From: Stachybotrys elegans
Taxonomy: Eukaryota; Ascomycota; Sordariomycetes; Hypocreales; Stachybotryaceae
DNA length: 64,000 nt
NCBI GenBank assembly: GCA_020746835.1
Contig: JAGPNK010000001.1
Coordinates: forward strand, 4,526,001-4,590,000
Reading direction: 5' to 3'
This document shows, in pieces, positions 35,601-46,784 of the stretch; within the stretch, counting starts at the first letter, position 1; every line of letters starts with the position of its first letter. The translations under genes and the position numbers were made by a program. The notes beneath the pieces are model-generated. The model made no database searches. It was not told the DNA's origin and saw only the letters and a list, made by a program, of their open reading frames with translations.

Positions 35601-38600
35601 AGCAATCGCGAACCGAGTGCCAGAGCGGGTTGCGCTATGGCTCTAGGTGCTATCCAGACCAAGGTTGGAGGCATGGCAGCCGGTTATCATCTCAAAACTA
35701 TTCTGGGCGTCCTCATGTCTCTGTGCAACGACCCGCACCCTGTTGTTCACTACTGGGCGCTCAAGGCACTGTCATTTGCTGCAGATGCAGCAGGGCTTAG
35801 CTTCGCCAGCTTTGTCCCCAGCACGCTCGGCATGCTTGCCCAACTTTATGTATCCGACACGCATCATGTCGAGGCATCTTCGGCCGTGAAGATGAACCTG
35901 GAGATGGAGCTTTCTACGGTGGCAGCCATTGCCCAATGCGTGGATTCTCTCATCAATGTTCTCGGGCCGGATTTGCAGGAAGCAAAGAGGTCAAGGGAGC
36001 TCCTATTCACGCTTGTCGAGCAACTGCAGGTTGAGGACGGTATGCAGGTCCACAAAGCCGCCTTGGGGTGCTTGGAGCACCTATCACTCTACGCACCCGG
36101 CCATATGCATTTCGGAGACTACGTCAAGCTATTACAGAAGAATCTTGCATCAGAAAACACCATTTTACGAGATATTGCCGTTGATGGGCTGTACAATATC
36201 ATGCGAAGGAACCCGCGGGATGTGTTGCGTGAAGCAAACCAAGACTTTGAGGAGCAACTCTGGCTTGTCTTGGATACAGACCCGTCTCATGACGGTGTCC
36301 AGAATATCATACGGACATGGATGCAGCAGACATGCCTTACTGAGACTTCCGAATGGCTTCAGCGCCTGCATTCGGTTCTCAAGATGACCAGGACCAAGAC
36401 TCAGGAAGCGGGCGATGCGCTCAAGTCCGGAGGAGGCGGTCTTCCTGACCTTCAGGATGAAGAAGTAGCTGGCTTCGCCTCGGCTTCAGCCGATGCAAAG
36501 GAAACAAAGGGCGAGCAAGCAGCAGAAGTCGAACCACTGAGATGGCAGGTAACGGCTGTCGCTACGAGCTTCATCAATGACATGTTCCTCATCATTTCAA
36601 AGGATGTGGCGACGAATGGCGATTCTCCGTCTCAACATGCCCTGCAGAACAGGATTGCCGACGTCGTCCGCATGGCATTCTCAGCCTCCACGTCCAGCGT
36701 CTTGGAGCTGCGCATCTGGGGTCTCAAGATTATCGGCAGCGTTCTCAAGATGTTTGGAAAGACACCCGATCCCGACTTCGAGGAGGCCATGCTTCTCGAA
36801 CAGTACCAGGCGCAAATCAGCTCTGCCCTGACCCCGGCCTTTGCGGCGGACTCTTCTCCTGAATTGGCTTCCGAGGCTGTCAACGTATGCGCCAGCTTCA
36901 TCTCCATCGGCATTGTCACAGATGTAGATCGCATGGGCAGGATCCTCAAGACGCTGGTCAGTGCACTGGAGAACTTTTCCAGCGACACCGAGACCGCCAG
37001 CATTGGAGACCTCAAGGGCTTGAGTTCCAATGCTCAAGTCATGGTCAAGATCTCTGTTTTCTCTGCTTGGGCAGAACTGCAGGTCGCCAGCACAGAGCAA
37101 AAGTATCTGTTGGACGTCTTGCGACCGCATATTGGTACTCTGACGCCCCTGTGGCTTGAGGCCCTTCGAGAATTTGCACGGTTGCGCTTCGAACCAGACA
37201 TCTCCATGACCCTTGGACCCCCCTCACTCTCTGGGAGCCTCGACACGATCTATGCCGCCCTCAACCGTGAGACACTGCTCAAGTTTTATCAAGATTCATG
37301 GCTGAAGCTGGTCGATGCCATCGCCAGCCTGATTGAACAGGATAGCGAGTTCGTTTTTGATGCCTTGGACGGCAAGGAGTCGAGCGGTCAAGGTCCAAAC
37401 GGTCACGGGAAGAGCTCGGGAATCAACTATCGAGACGAGCCGGTTGCATTCTTCTTCGTCCTATTTGGACTTGCCTTTGAGGCTCTGGCTATTCGTCCTG
37501 GTCAGAGCGATTCACTCGCAACGCAGGAGCAGACTCTGGCCATTTTACGAGCGCTCAAGAAGATTCTTCATCCTACAGTGTCCGGCCATGCCATCTACAG
37601 ACCTGATGTGTTTTCCGAGACGATGGATCTGCTCGATCGTCTGGTCCTTACCGAGGGGCTAGATGTTCAGGCTGTTATTGTGGACATTGCCCGGGAACTC
37701 TGTGTGGCACATCCTTCGGCTCGGAGACAGGGCGCAGAAGAAGGCGACTTGTCCGAGGATATTGACCAACTATTCGAGCTTACCCGCATCATTGTCCTTG
37801 TGCTCTCAGGAGTCCTACCGAACCTGTCAGAAGGCAATCAGCCAGTGAGGCACCAGCTCAACGAGGAGGCCATTGTCCTCATCCGCACATCTCTCAATGC
37901 CTTGGTCGATGCAGCGGAGGTGTTCCCGTCCATCATCAAGACCGATCTCCACGCCTGCATCATTCACATCTTTGCAACCATCCTTGCAACGCCAGAGTGC
38001 CAAGAAATGATAGTGCCACAGTCTCTTGCCATACTAAAACGATTCGTCGCCAGCACATGCAATTCTCGAAAGGGCTCCGAGCAAGGCCCGACGCCCACCG
38101 ACATTCAGCTCCAGGGGTGTCTCCGCCGCTTCCTGTCCATCTACCTGCATGCACAGAAACGCGAGGCACCGACATCGCTCACATGCGTCAAGAATTGTCT
38201 CCTCGCCACCACCATGCTTTTCACGAGCGGCGGTAACCACCTCCCTGCCACGGAGCCCCTTGTCGCGCGCTATCTCGATGAGGTGCTCGATTGCCTCACC
38301 GATAGAATGGTATGCACACCCATTGCCAAGACTCTGCACGATAGTTCCACTGACACATATTTTAGACGGCCAGGATAGCGTCCAATTGCATCAGGTCGCT
38401 GCTGCTACAGCCCGCACCAACGGGGGCTGATCTCAGTATCGCTCGCTATGTGTTCCCGCGGCTAATAGCCTTCCTAATGGATACAGACCCAGAGGACCCA
38501 GAGCAGGCCAGGTCTCTAATCGGCCATGCACTCTCCCAGTATGTAGGAGTCGTGAGCGGCAGCCGAAAGCTCGCAGCTATGGCCTTGGTTGTCCCCGCGC

Positions 38601-38845
38601 TATTGGCTCGGGCAAATGCAGAAGGTGATGAGGTGTATACAGAGACCAGCACACGGCTGCTCGAGCTTGCTGCTGCCGATCAGACCTCCTTTAGGGCTGT
38701 TGTGGGAGGGTTGAGTGTCGCGCAGCGAGGATTTTTGGAGGAAGTGATCCGGTCGGGACAGCAGAACGCGGGCGCCTCCCAGAAGGTTGCATCGAGTGGG
38801 GGAGGTCAGCCGACCATCACCCTGAAGATGGATTTTGGTGGTTAG
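32619..38845 (+). CDS. LAA1: HEAT-repeat protein, HEATR5 / Laa1 type (AP-1 accessory)
   Basis: Very large alpha-solenoid protein; yeast Laa1 and animal HEATR5 bind the clathrin adaptor AP-1 and aid its membrane function. Model: 32619-38309 and 38366-38845, 2056 residues, close to human HEATR5B (about 2070) and yeast Laa1 (2014), with one 56-nt intron near the end. The protein is nearly all amphipathic helix pairs. Family-like stretches include the N-terminal LPAEQQELFLLTFVSTLTKHV, then TRELSLL followed by RRCIGFAHGLAA, and the C-terminal RARYVFPRLIAF-like block. A low-complexity linker rich in Gly, Asp, Glu and Lys lies at about residues 1260-1300. The assignment rests on length and overall repeat architecture. 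Confidence 0.85.
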
Positions 38846-40189
38846 GAGGGTAGCTTTTCCAAAGACATGTTGATGCCATCCGATGAAACCTTCCGTCTTG
38901 ACTAGGTGACTGGTGTACGTGGCCATTGATTGCAGGGTACCATTGGGAGACAACTCAGTGCTACCCTCAGCCAGCCGTCCTTGGTTGGGCTTTTCCCAAT
39001 CGCATCACGGCTCACTTCTCCTCATGTGAGGGCACATCCAGCATGTGGTTGCGCAGACTGACAAGGTATAGATGGACATTAAGACACGGAAGCATGCCTG
39101 CATCAATAGACATGCGTCGATCCTGTCCTTATCGGGTATCCACCACGAGCCCGGGAGACATGGCCGGGAAGGCGTCCCAGGTCTTTTTACATAGCATCGG
39201 ACCAGGTCCTTCGACTATCATCGGGACGAAGGCCCCGACGACGATGCGCCGCCCAATGAGCCAGGCTTCCCCCTCACCCCTGTCTCTGGATTTGCGACTC
39301 TGCAGGACATGGCTGCAGATCAACTTGCTCACCGGTCGTCGGATGCGGACACAAGGGAGCAAAAAAAAAAAGAAAGGAAGATAAGGGCGTGACGGCGACG
39401 CAAGATGAGGAGTCGTCAAATGAGGGGGCTTTCCGATGGCCAGGTGCAGCATGTATTCTGCGATTGACCGAATGCAAAAAGAGGTGCAGCTGCAGCTCCC
39501 AGCTTGCGCTATCTACCAATATTTGCACATTTGCCAGCTCGTGGCGTGTAGCAAAGAGGGCGTCTCTGCTTTCGCTCGCTCTATCCCCACCATCGGCAAT
39601 CTCCCTCCCTCCCTTCTCCAGTACATACTGCAGCCATTCGACAGTGATAGCAGGGATCGTCTTCACCGGCTCTTTGCCGCCACCGCCAACCCCGGCACAG
39701 GGAGGGGGGGGGAGGGTATGTCTCTACATCTCCAACTTGGCCTGGGTCTGCGGTTATGCCGGCGAGCCTGTGTCGTACAGAGAGCGGCATCACATGAAGC
39801 TACTGCAGCGCCCCGTCCAACTACGCTCCACCAGTAGGGCTGCGTGTGGACGAGCCGGCGCCCACAGTAGTTGCGACGAGGAGGAGGAGATGGGCGCTTG
39901 TCTGCGCCGGACGGGAAGAAGAAATGTGGATGTAGGTCAGTAATTCACGCTGATCGGAGAGAGAAATAAGAATCCAATTCAATCTAGTTGTCCTCGAGTA
40001 CAGTACGTACTCCCCTTGGCCATGCAAGCTCTAATAAGCCCAATGTGACGCCGCCGATACATGTTTTTCCCCGTTTTCCCCTATTTTGCCTATTTCAAGA
40101 GCCAAAAAAAGAAACTTGGCGTGTCGTGAGTGGTCTGGATGAGACCCATACTCCTCCAACAACGATGAAGTAGCACTGCAGTGTACAGA
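38846..40189. other. Intergenic between convergent HEATR5-like and RRM genes
   Basis: It holds two 3' flanks. An A-rich run is at about 39361-39372 and a G-run at about 39702-39714. ORFs at 38926-39384 and 39389-39943 lack recognisable content. Nothing else is seen. Confidence 0.55.
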
Positions 40190-41689
40190 TTACTTCTCGT
40201 CGGCCTTGTCGCTGGACGAGCCGCAAGCGATGACGGGGCCCGAGGCCTGCTCCTCTTCGTCTGAGGCCGGAACCGCGTCCGGAGTGGTGCTTTGCGGGGA
40301 TGGAGCCGCGGGGGTAGGCGTGGCGGCGACGGGAACAGCCGGCTGAGTTGCAGCGGTGTTGCCATAACGGATATGAGCATCCCCATAGTAAGTCTGGGGC
40401 ATGGCCGGCCTGTAGGAGGAGGGGGCCGTTCTGGCCACCTCGACGTCATCCTCGAAGCGGGCCTTGACAGTGAGCCCAACGAACCTGTTGAGGTGCAGGA
40501 TATCAATGGCCCTGTAGGCAGCGAACCTGTCGGCAAAGGTGACGACAGCGTACCCAAACAGGCTGCCCGTGGTCTTGTGGTAGGGGACCTCGAGGCTGGT
40601 GACGTGGTAAGACAGGTCGGCTATCTTCTCATAGACCCAGGACACGACATCCCTAACAGGGGAGCGATGATAAATCTGCGTAATGTAGACCCTGTGTGTC
40701 TCGCCGTAATAAGGTTGGACAGGTGTAGCTGCCAGCCTTGGGGTCGAAGGGGGTGTGAGGCCTGGGCCGCCATGAAAGTTTGGGTAGCAAGCATATGCTG
40801 GGACAGTGCACCATCCCGGGGCCGCAAAGGGCGGGGGGGCGTGTTGGTGGTGGTCAGATCGGGTTGCCTGATCTGGATACAGATGAGGGAACGAAGGGAG
40901 CACGACAGCGTAAGCGCCTATGCCCATGTAGGGGGGGTAGAACGCTTCGGTTCTGTCAACCGCGTACGACGGATCCGTGAAGGTGCTCATGGGAGTTGCT
41001 CTGCCAGACGAGGCCGCAGAGCCCATCGGTAGAACAGCAGGTCCCTCATACGGAGGCGGCGTGTCGGACTGCGCTCTTCTTGTTAGCAATGAGAAGTGGT
41101 CTCAAGCAGTGGGAAGCTTCACCTCCGAGTCCGACCCAGGAGGCGTAATCGCCGGGGCACGCCCAGATGCAGCACGCGATCCGCGCTTGTTGCTGTTGTT
41201 GTTGTTATTCTTGTAGGGGCGCCCGTGGCCGAGTCGTGGCGAGGAGCGGTAGAAGGCTCTGATTTTGATCTCGTGGGTCTTGTTCCTGTCCGAGGCGATG
41301 ATGCATCGGCCTCCAAAGGTCCCACCGTTGAGGAGAGCTGCAGAGTCGGTAAGCAGATGTCAAAGAGGGCCACGGAGTCTCAGACATACCCCATGCCTTG
41401 TGGAAGTTGTCTTGGCCCTTGACTCGCACCCACGCAGAGGTGCTGTTCTCAAACACCTCGACGTGGTCAATGCTGCAGGCATGGCGGGCAAAGTCCTTCA
41501 GAGACTTCCAATTGGTCCCAAAGGGGAGCTGCGTTGCGTCGGTGGTCAGCATTGATGGTCTGTGATGCCGCATCGTCGAGAAGGGTAATGACAAACATTA
41601 CACAATGTGATGTAGTAGAGGCCTGTCTTGTCCCCTGCGCCAACGCTGGTTTGGTACGTCGGCTCCGAGCGAGAGGTCTTGGAGGGCAT
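40190..41689 (-). CDS. Two-RRM RNA-binding protein, unknown role
   Basis: Likely binds mRNA through two RNA recognition motifs. Model, minus strand: 41689-41597, 41528-41390, 41337-41123, 41068-40190, 441 residues. RRM1 is about residues 24-105, with RNP-like strands YYITLCNLPFG and SAWVRVK. A basic Asn-rich linker (KNNNNNSNKRG) follows, then a Pro/Tyr-rich region, RRM2 at about 235-320 (VYITQIYHRSP and GYAVVTF), and an acidic, Ala/Pro-rich tail. Intron 1 has a less usual GTTTGT donor but keeps the RNP2 strand intact. Intron 3 ends at the second available AG (CGCAG), chosen because the first breaks frame. The ATG at 41689 is the only one in that frame. No close named homologue is recognised. 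Confidence 0.85.
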
Positions 41690-43107
41690 GTTTGAAGTGG
41701 GTGGCTCCGTCACCTTAGACTTAACCTTCCAAATACTAGTTTTATACTTGGTCGATATGGTGTAGTACAAGACAACAAAGGCAGAAGACGCGGACGGACC
41801 TGGTGAGAGTGTATGAAAGAGAGAAGACGGAGCAGAGGGCTACACCACGCCTTTAAGAAGAAAACACAGGGCACCTGTTACTCAGGCAAGGGACGCAGGG
41901 CGATCCAGAAGAGAACCCGGATTCGATCTGGCAATACCGATACAAAGGCCTGCTGCTGCCGCTCATGTGATCAAGGGGTGGTAGGAGAAGGCCTCGATGC
42001 CCTGGCCTTGCAGAGCTGCGAAGCCTTATCATGATCGGGACAACGATGCCTTGCGTCGCAGCCGCGGGCGTCCAGCTAAGCCCCAATCGTCCAGAGCCTG
42101 CAAGCCAGGAAGTACAACAACGCAGAGGTGCGACCAGCAAGGCTTGAGGAGGGGAGGAGTATGCGTAGGAAACAAGGACAAAAGGTCCGGGAGGGCCATG
42201 GGAGGCAAGGGCACACGTGGGATGATGGTGGTGGACAAGAACGAGAGACGAATGAGAGCTTCAGTGTGGGATTCCTCATCAAGGGCGAACCAGGGTTCTC
42301 TCTGTGCCATCATACAGACAACCCTGCTCCATGATATCAAAGACGGCGCATCGCAGGGTAATGCGGGAGGTGGCATGCGGATAGGAAGGGGGGGAGGGGA
42401 CTGGACTTGAAGTCGCCCTGAGTCGCCTTATTCAGTGACTAACAGGCTGCGGGCGCAAGCAGGTTTGGCCGAAAGTGATATATCACTTTTCTCCTCCATG
42501 CGGTGGTGCCGAGCAATATACATACCTCGGGAGTCAGCCAGCCTGCCCCGTTCCGAGCCGTCTGAAACCCTTTTTTTCCTGTACGACGACAGCAAGGTCG
42601 GCTGTGGAAATAAGCAAGCTAGTTCCATTACTTCGTTGCAAAAGGGAAAATGGCCCAGGGCAACGCCATGTGCCCGTCGGAAGGCTGTCGCCCGTACGAC
42701 AGCATCTTGCTTGCTTTTGCCTGGAGCTGCATGTCCTGGTCCCGCAACGCAGGCCATAGAGTAGAAAAGGGAAATAGTACGTAAGGGGTGTTCTTCTGGC
42801 CAGTAAATGCATGTGAGAAAAGAGACAAGACGGATGGGGCGTGTGCTGCAACCCTGCCCGATTCTATTTGTCGCCATTGGCGCTGACTGGCTTTTTTTTC
42901 CCTCCCTCACGCATTGCCTGCAGACACATTCAAAGGGAGAGAGTACCGTAGCCTCAAGGTTCAGGGTTGCTCCACAGCCAATGAGAGCCAAGCAGTTGCA
43001 AGGTCAACTCTTCTTGAATGGCTCGATGATGGGGGAGATGCAGACAATCACACATTGTGGCGCCATCAATGCGGGTGTGTGTGCGGGCGCTTGCGCGCGT
43101 GCTGCAG

Positions 43108-43144
<37 letters not shown>

Positions 43145-43257
43145 GTCTCTGTCTCTGTCTCTGTCTCTGTCTCTGTCTCTGTTTCTGCCTCCACGCCTGT
43201 CTCTCTTATCCGTGTTACTGCATTTTCTGGTCTTTTTTGCCTGGGTGTATGGTCTCT
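41690..43257. other. Intergenic, promoter of the RRM gene
   Basis: It contains the upstream region of the RRM gene, the 3' flank of the WRAP73-like gene and a CT/TGTCTC microsatellite (separate entry). ORFs at 41997-42410 and 42428-42991 are not convincing. Confidence 0.55.
43109..43188. repeat. (CT)n followed by (TGTCTC)n microsatellite
   Basis: About 15 CT units run straight into about seven units of the hexamer TGTCTC. They lie 70-150 nt past the stop codon of the minus-strand WRAP73-like gene, so they may be in its 3' UTR as GA/GAGACA repeats. Confidence 0.9.
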
Positions 43258-44998
43258 TCACTTCCGCTTAAAAGCAAACGTGTCGTCTAATGCTGATTCG
43301 TCGTCCTGGTCAATTGCCGGCATGTCAGTGATGTCGTCTAATCGCGCCAGTCGCAGATCCGCAGATCCGCCCGCAGACGCACTACCGCCTCCCTCTTCTT
43401 GTTGCCAAGAGGTGCAAGTCTGGTCGTCGCTTATAGATACGGATAGCAGTGCGTAGCGTGTGGCGTCGGAAAGTAGCAGCAGCGCGGCGGATTCAGCTGT
43501 GCCCGTGCCGTTGATCCATGCAGTCTGTAGCTTGCCACATGGTTTGGCATCTACGCGTTGCTCTCCCAGGGAGACGGGGACGGGCCCGTTGGATAAGGGG
43601 TCCCATATGAATGCGACATCCCTGCGGCCGTCGTCGAGACACCTAATGAGCAATAGCTCCCGTACGGTCGGGTGCCACTGGAAGCTTACACCCGAGTGAA
43701 AGATGAGCACCGCCCTCAGCTCGGCAGCGGCCGTATCCCACACCCAGATGGTGCTTGTGCAGTCGTCTAGCCTCGTCGCTAGCAGGGTTGAAGAGGCGTC
43801 GAATGCTACCGCAGACGGCCCAGACTTTAGCTCTGCGGCGGATTTGGGCTCAGCCTGTAGACCCGGGGGCGAAACCATCTGGGTCGCACGAAGGAAAGGA
43901 TAGGCGAGTCGCCCTCTTGATGGGTCAAGCTGCTCTTGCCACACCTGCAATGCATGGTTAGTCGTTAGCCTATACAAACGGAGATGCAAGGTCCAGACGC
44001 GCCTGGGCAGCATCGAGGGGGGGGGTGGGCGTATGTTGTGCTGCAGATCGTGATAGGCTTACCTGTATCGTCTCCTTGGGGACAATTGTCGCAGGGTGAA
44101 CAAGCCTCATCTTTTCCCTCCATGTATCGGAACTTAGGAGTACGATCGTCCTGCTGTAGTCACACACAGCGCAGACCGCAGCATCAGGGGTGAGCTGGCA
44201 GAGTCGAATGCCAGGCTCCAGGTCCGCGTCCCCCCTGGCGGACAGGCTGGGGGATTCTATGGATCGAAACAGCTGGCCGTCGGGCGTGTAGAGCAGCATT
44301 CGGCGCCCATGCGCGGGCGACTCCCAGAGCAGCAGCCATGCACCATCTGGCGTCCACAGCATGCCCTGCGCATCAACGACATCCGGTGCCCATGATCTCT
44401 GGACGTGGCGCGTCGACGGGTGGTGGACGCTGATGGTATCCTTGCCTGCCAATCGCGTCAACACCGCCATGTGGCCAGTGGACTTGTGAAAGCAGTAGCC
44501 TCTTGCACAGTTGACGGGCTGGTAGAACTTGGGGCTGCTAATCTCGACAGCCTTGGACGTGGAGAGGTCGAAGACGGCCACCTTAAGGCCAAAGGCAGCG
44601 AAGACAATGATCTCGGTATCAGCTGCACCAAACTGTATGGCAGAAGGCCGATTGCCTCCTGCCAGGGGGTTGCGGATCACAGCTTGAAAGGGGACATTGT
44701 TGGCGGAGAGCACCACGATCTGCTCTGCCGTGGCGGCAAGAAGCTTGGTCGATGACGGCGACCATAGGAGAGTCGATACCGGTCCGGTCACGTCTGCCGG
44801 AAGCTTGACTGCATTTACCGTCTGCAGCGTCTCCACTGATCGGATAGTTATGGTGGTGGAGGACGTAAATGTGGCAATGTGCTGTCCATTAGGGCTGGCG
44901 ATGCAGTGGGATGAGGCTGTACGCAGGCGTCAACGCTGTGCCTGGGATTTACCGCTGAGGGTGGACAAACACTTGAAGAGCGGAGAAGAGCGCATCAT
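43258..44998 (-). CDS. WD-repeat protein WRAP73 / Wdr8
   Basis: WRAP73 is a WD protein of centrosomes and spindle pole bodies; fission yeast Wdr8 works with Msd1 in anchoring microtubules and Pkl1. Model, minus strand: 44998-44953, 44916-44063, 43944-43258, 528 residues. Recognisable matches to the family are the N-terminal SPNGQHIATF, the mid-protein LWTPDGAWLLLWESP then RRMLLYTPDGQL, WREKMRLVHPA, and the late repeat LATRLDDCTSTIWVWD followed by LRAVLIF and FQWHP. The second intron (118 nt) is well formed. The first would be only 36 nt (GTAAAT to GTACAG), unusually short, yet it preserves frame and reading through meets a stop; this part of the model is uncertain. Two adjacent ATGs (44998, 44995) could serve as start. 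Confidence 0.88.
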
Positions 44999-46784
44999 GT
45001 ATTTCCATGCCTTGAGAAGAATGAGTGCTTGTTATTTGGAGCAAGTCTCAGAGGATTTGTTGTGCATACAGACAATCCTTCTTACCGTTATTGAATAAAC
45101 ACGAAGACGGGAAGGGAGAGGTGATGAATGTATTTGTAGCAAGCAGAGCCAGAATATAGCCAATGTACACTGATTTTGCCGTAGAAAACAGGTAGTGCAA
45201 AGAACCAAGCAAAGACCTTTCGATGTTTATCCTGACGAGATGCCGATGGAGTAGTTCTGTGCTGTGCATGGGCAATTGTAGATACCGTCGAAATGTAATT
45301 GCTGTGGATTCAAGTTCCAGTGAGTTCCGGGTAGGCGCGGTCCCACCAAGAAGCAGGAACAAGGAAAAGCCTTTTCAACTGACTAAGCAAGGCTCCACCT
45401 ATCACCAATATTTATTGCAATTTGCATCGTCGAAGAAACTTCTCTTTTGTTTTCCCTCCAATCCATTCTCCCGCCAGCTCCCAGCACACACAGCTCTCTC
45501 TTCACGTAAGTACGCCGATTCCATTCGCTCTTCACACTGCTGCAGTAGCACCTTGGGTGCTGCTTCGCCTGCCTGTTTCATGATTATATTTTCCCCATAA
45601 TTCGCAGTTTCCTCGCTAGCCGTCTCTGAGCCTTTTGACGGACGATGAGCGTTCAATATGCCTACCTTGGATGTATGACTTTTTGTCTTGGCAGATACAC
45701 GTTTATTTATTGCACTCAGCTGTCGAATGAACTTTGCTGACCTGAAAAAAGATTCGCTAGGTCTGATACTTGTGGCCGAATCGATTGCGAAGAGGTGTCG
45801 GGGCTAGCGGGTTGGGTTTTCGGATGAGGCTGAACGTCCCCAAGATTAGTATGCCGTTATAACGCGTCGGTCCGAGTGATGGCCGTCGTGGGTTCGCATA
45901 GTCAATATGAAGAAAATTTTTACATGCAAAGTTTGTCCGGAGCATGCATTGAGTTTGCATGGTGAGGGTTTGGCAAGATCCTGCGTGACGGGCCGTATGT
46001 ACAACTTGTAGAGTTTGTGCAGATGCGACTAGATCACTCTGCTGTGCTTTGAACTGCTTTTCTCGATCTAGATATCGCCCAAATATCCATGATGGTGAGA
46101 TCGAGCCACTGTAGTGACAGGAATCGTTCAGGTACTATCTATTCTGTATCTCACCTCTCATTTTGCCTCACGTACATTGGCATCCGTATCGCCGCTCACT
46201 ATCAAAATACCAACCTCGTCTCGTCTATTCGATTCCTTCCTTCCTTCTCGTACGCTACACTTTTCTTGCTTCTTGACATCTCAATTGCCATAATTTTTGG
46301 GCTGAGCCGCACCTACCCTACACTCAGCTCCTGCATGCAGGGTCCGCCCGGCTCCGTCCGGCTCCCTTGGCTCGTTATGTCAGTCAGGCCTCTGTTTTTA
46401 TCCACCAAGAACAGAGACCCTCCAAAGCCATACCGAACCAGACAGGAATATGCGAGACAATTTTACAATGCGTCGGTTTGCTCGCCGCTCCTCGGCGAAC
46501 CAGATTCGCCACCTGCCGTATCAATACGGTCCCTAGCTGACTCATCCCGCGGAAATGGGGTATCAATCGAGTCTTCGGCTCATGGTAGCCACTTGCTATG
46601 CCATATTCAGCTCACCTTCAACTCTCTACATCACTCGGTTCAAAAACAGCTGCACGGCGTGCCTTATTACAACAGTGTATACAATGCCAGGAATGGAGTG
46701 ATGAAAGCTTCATGATACCCATCAAAAATCGAGTTATCGAGTTTCCGAGCTCTTCCGTCTGCTGCGACAACCTCAGTCGACACG
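44999..46784. other. Divergent promoter region, WRAP73-like / cnxABC
   Basis: It lies between divergent genes. CT-rich tracts at about 46220-46270 suggest the cnxABC promoter or leader. Short ATGs at 46701 and 46712 precede the cnxABC start; the one at 46712 reads out of frame to 46954, overlapping the coding start. A 208-codon frame at 46089-46715 has no recognisable content. Confidence 0.5.

Noticed and set aside
45760..45960. A possible tRNA suggested by a GGGTTCGCA stretch near 45890
   Set aside because: No acceptor, anticodon or T stem can be paired around it on either strand.
46089..46715. A 208-codon ORF upstream of cnxABC
   Set aside because: It covers the CT-rich promoter or leader and has the irregular composition expected of noncoding sequence.
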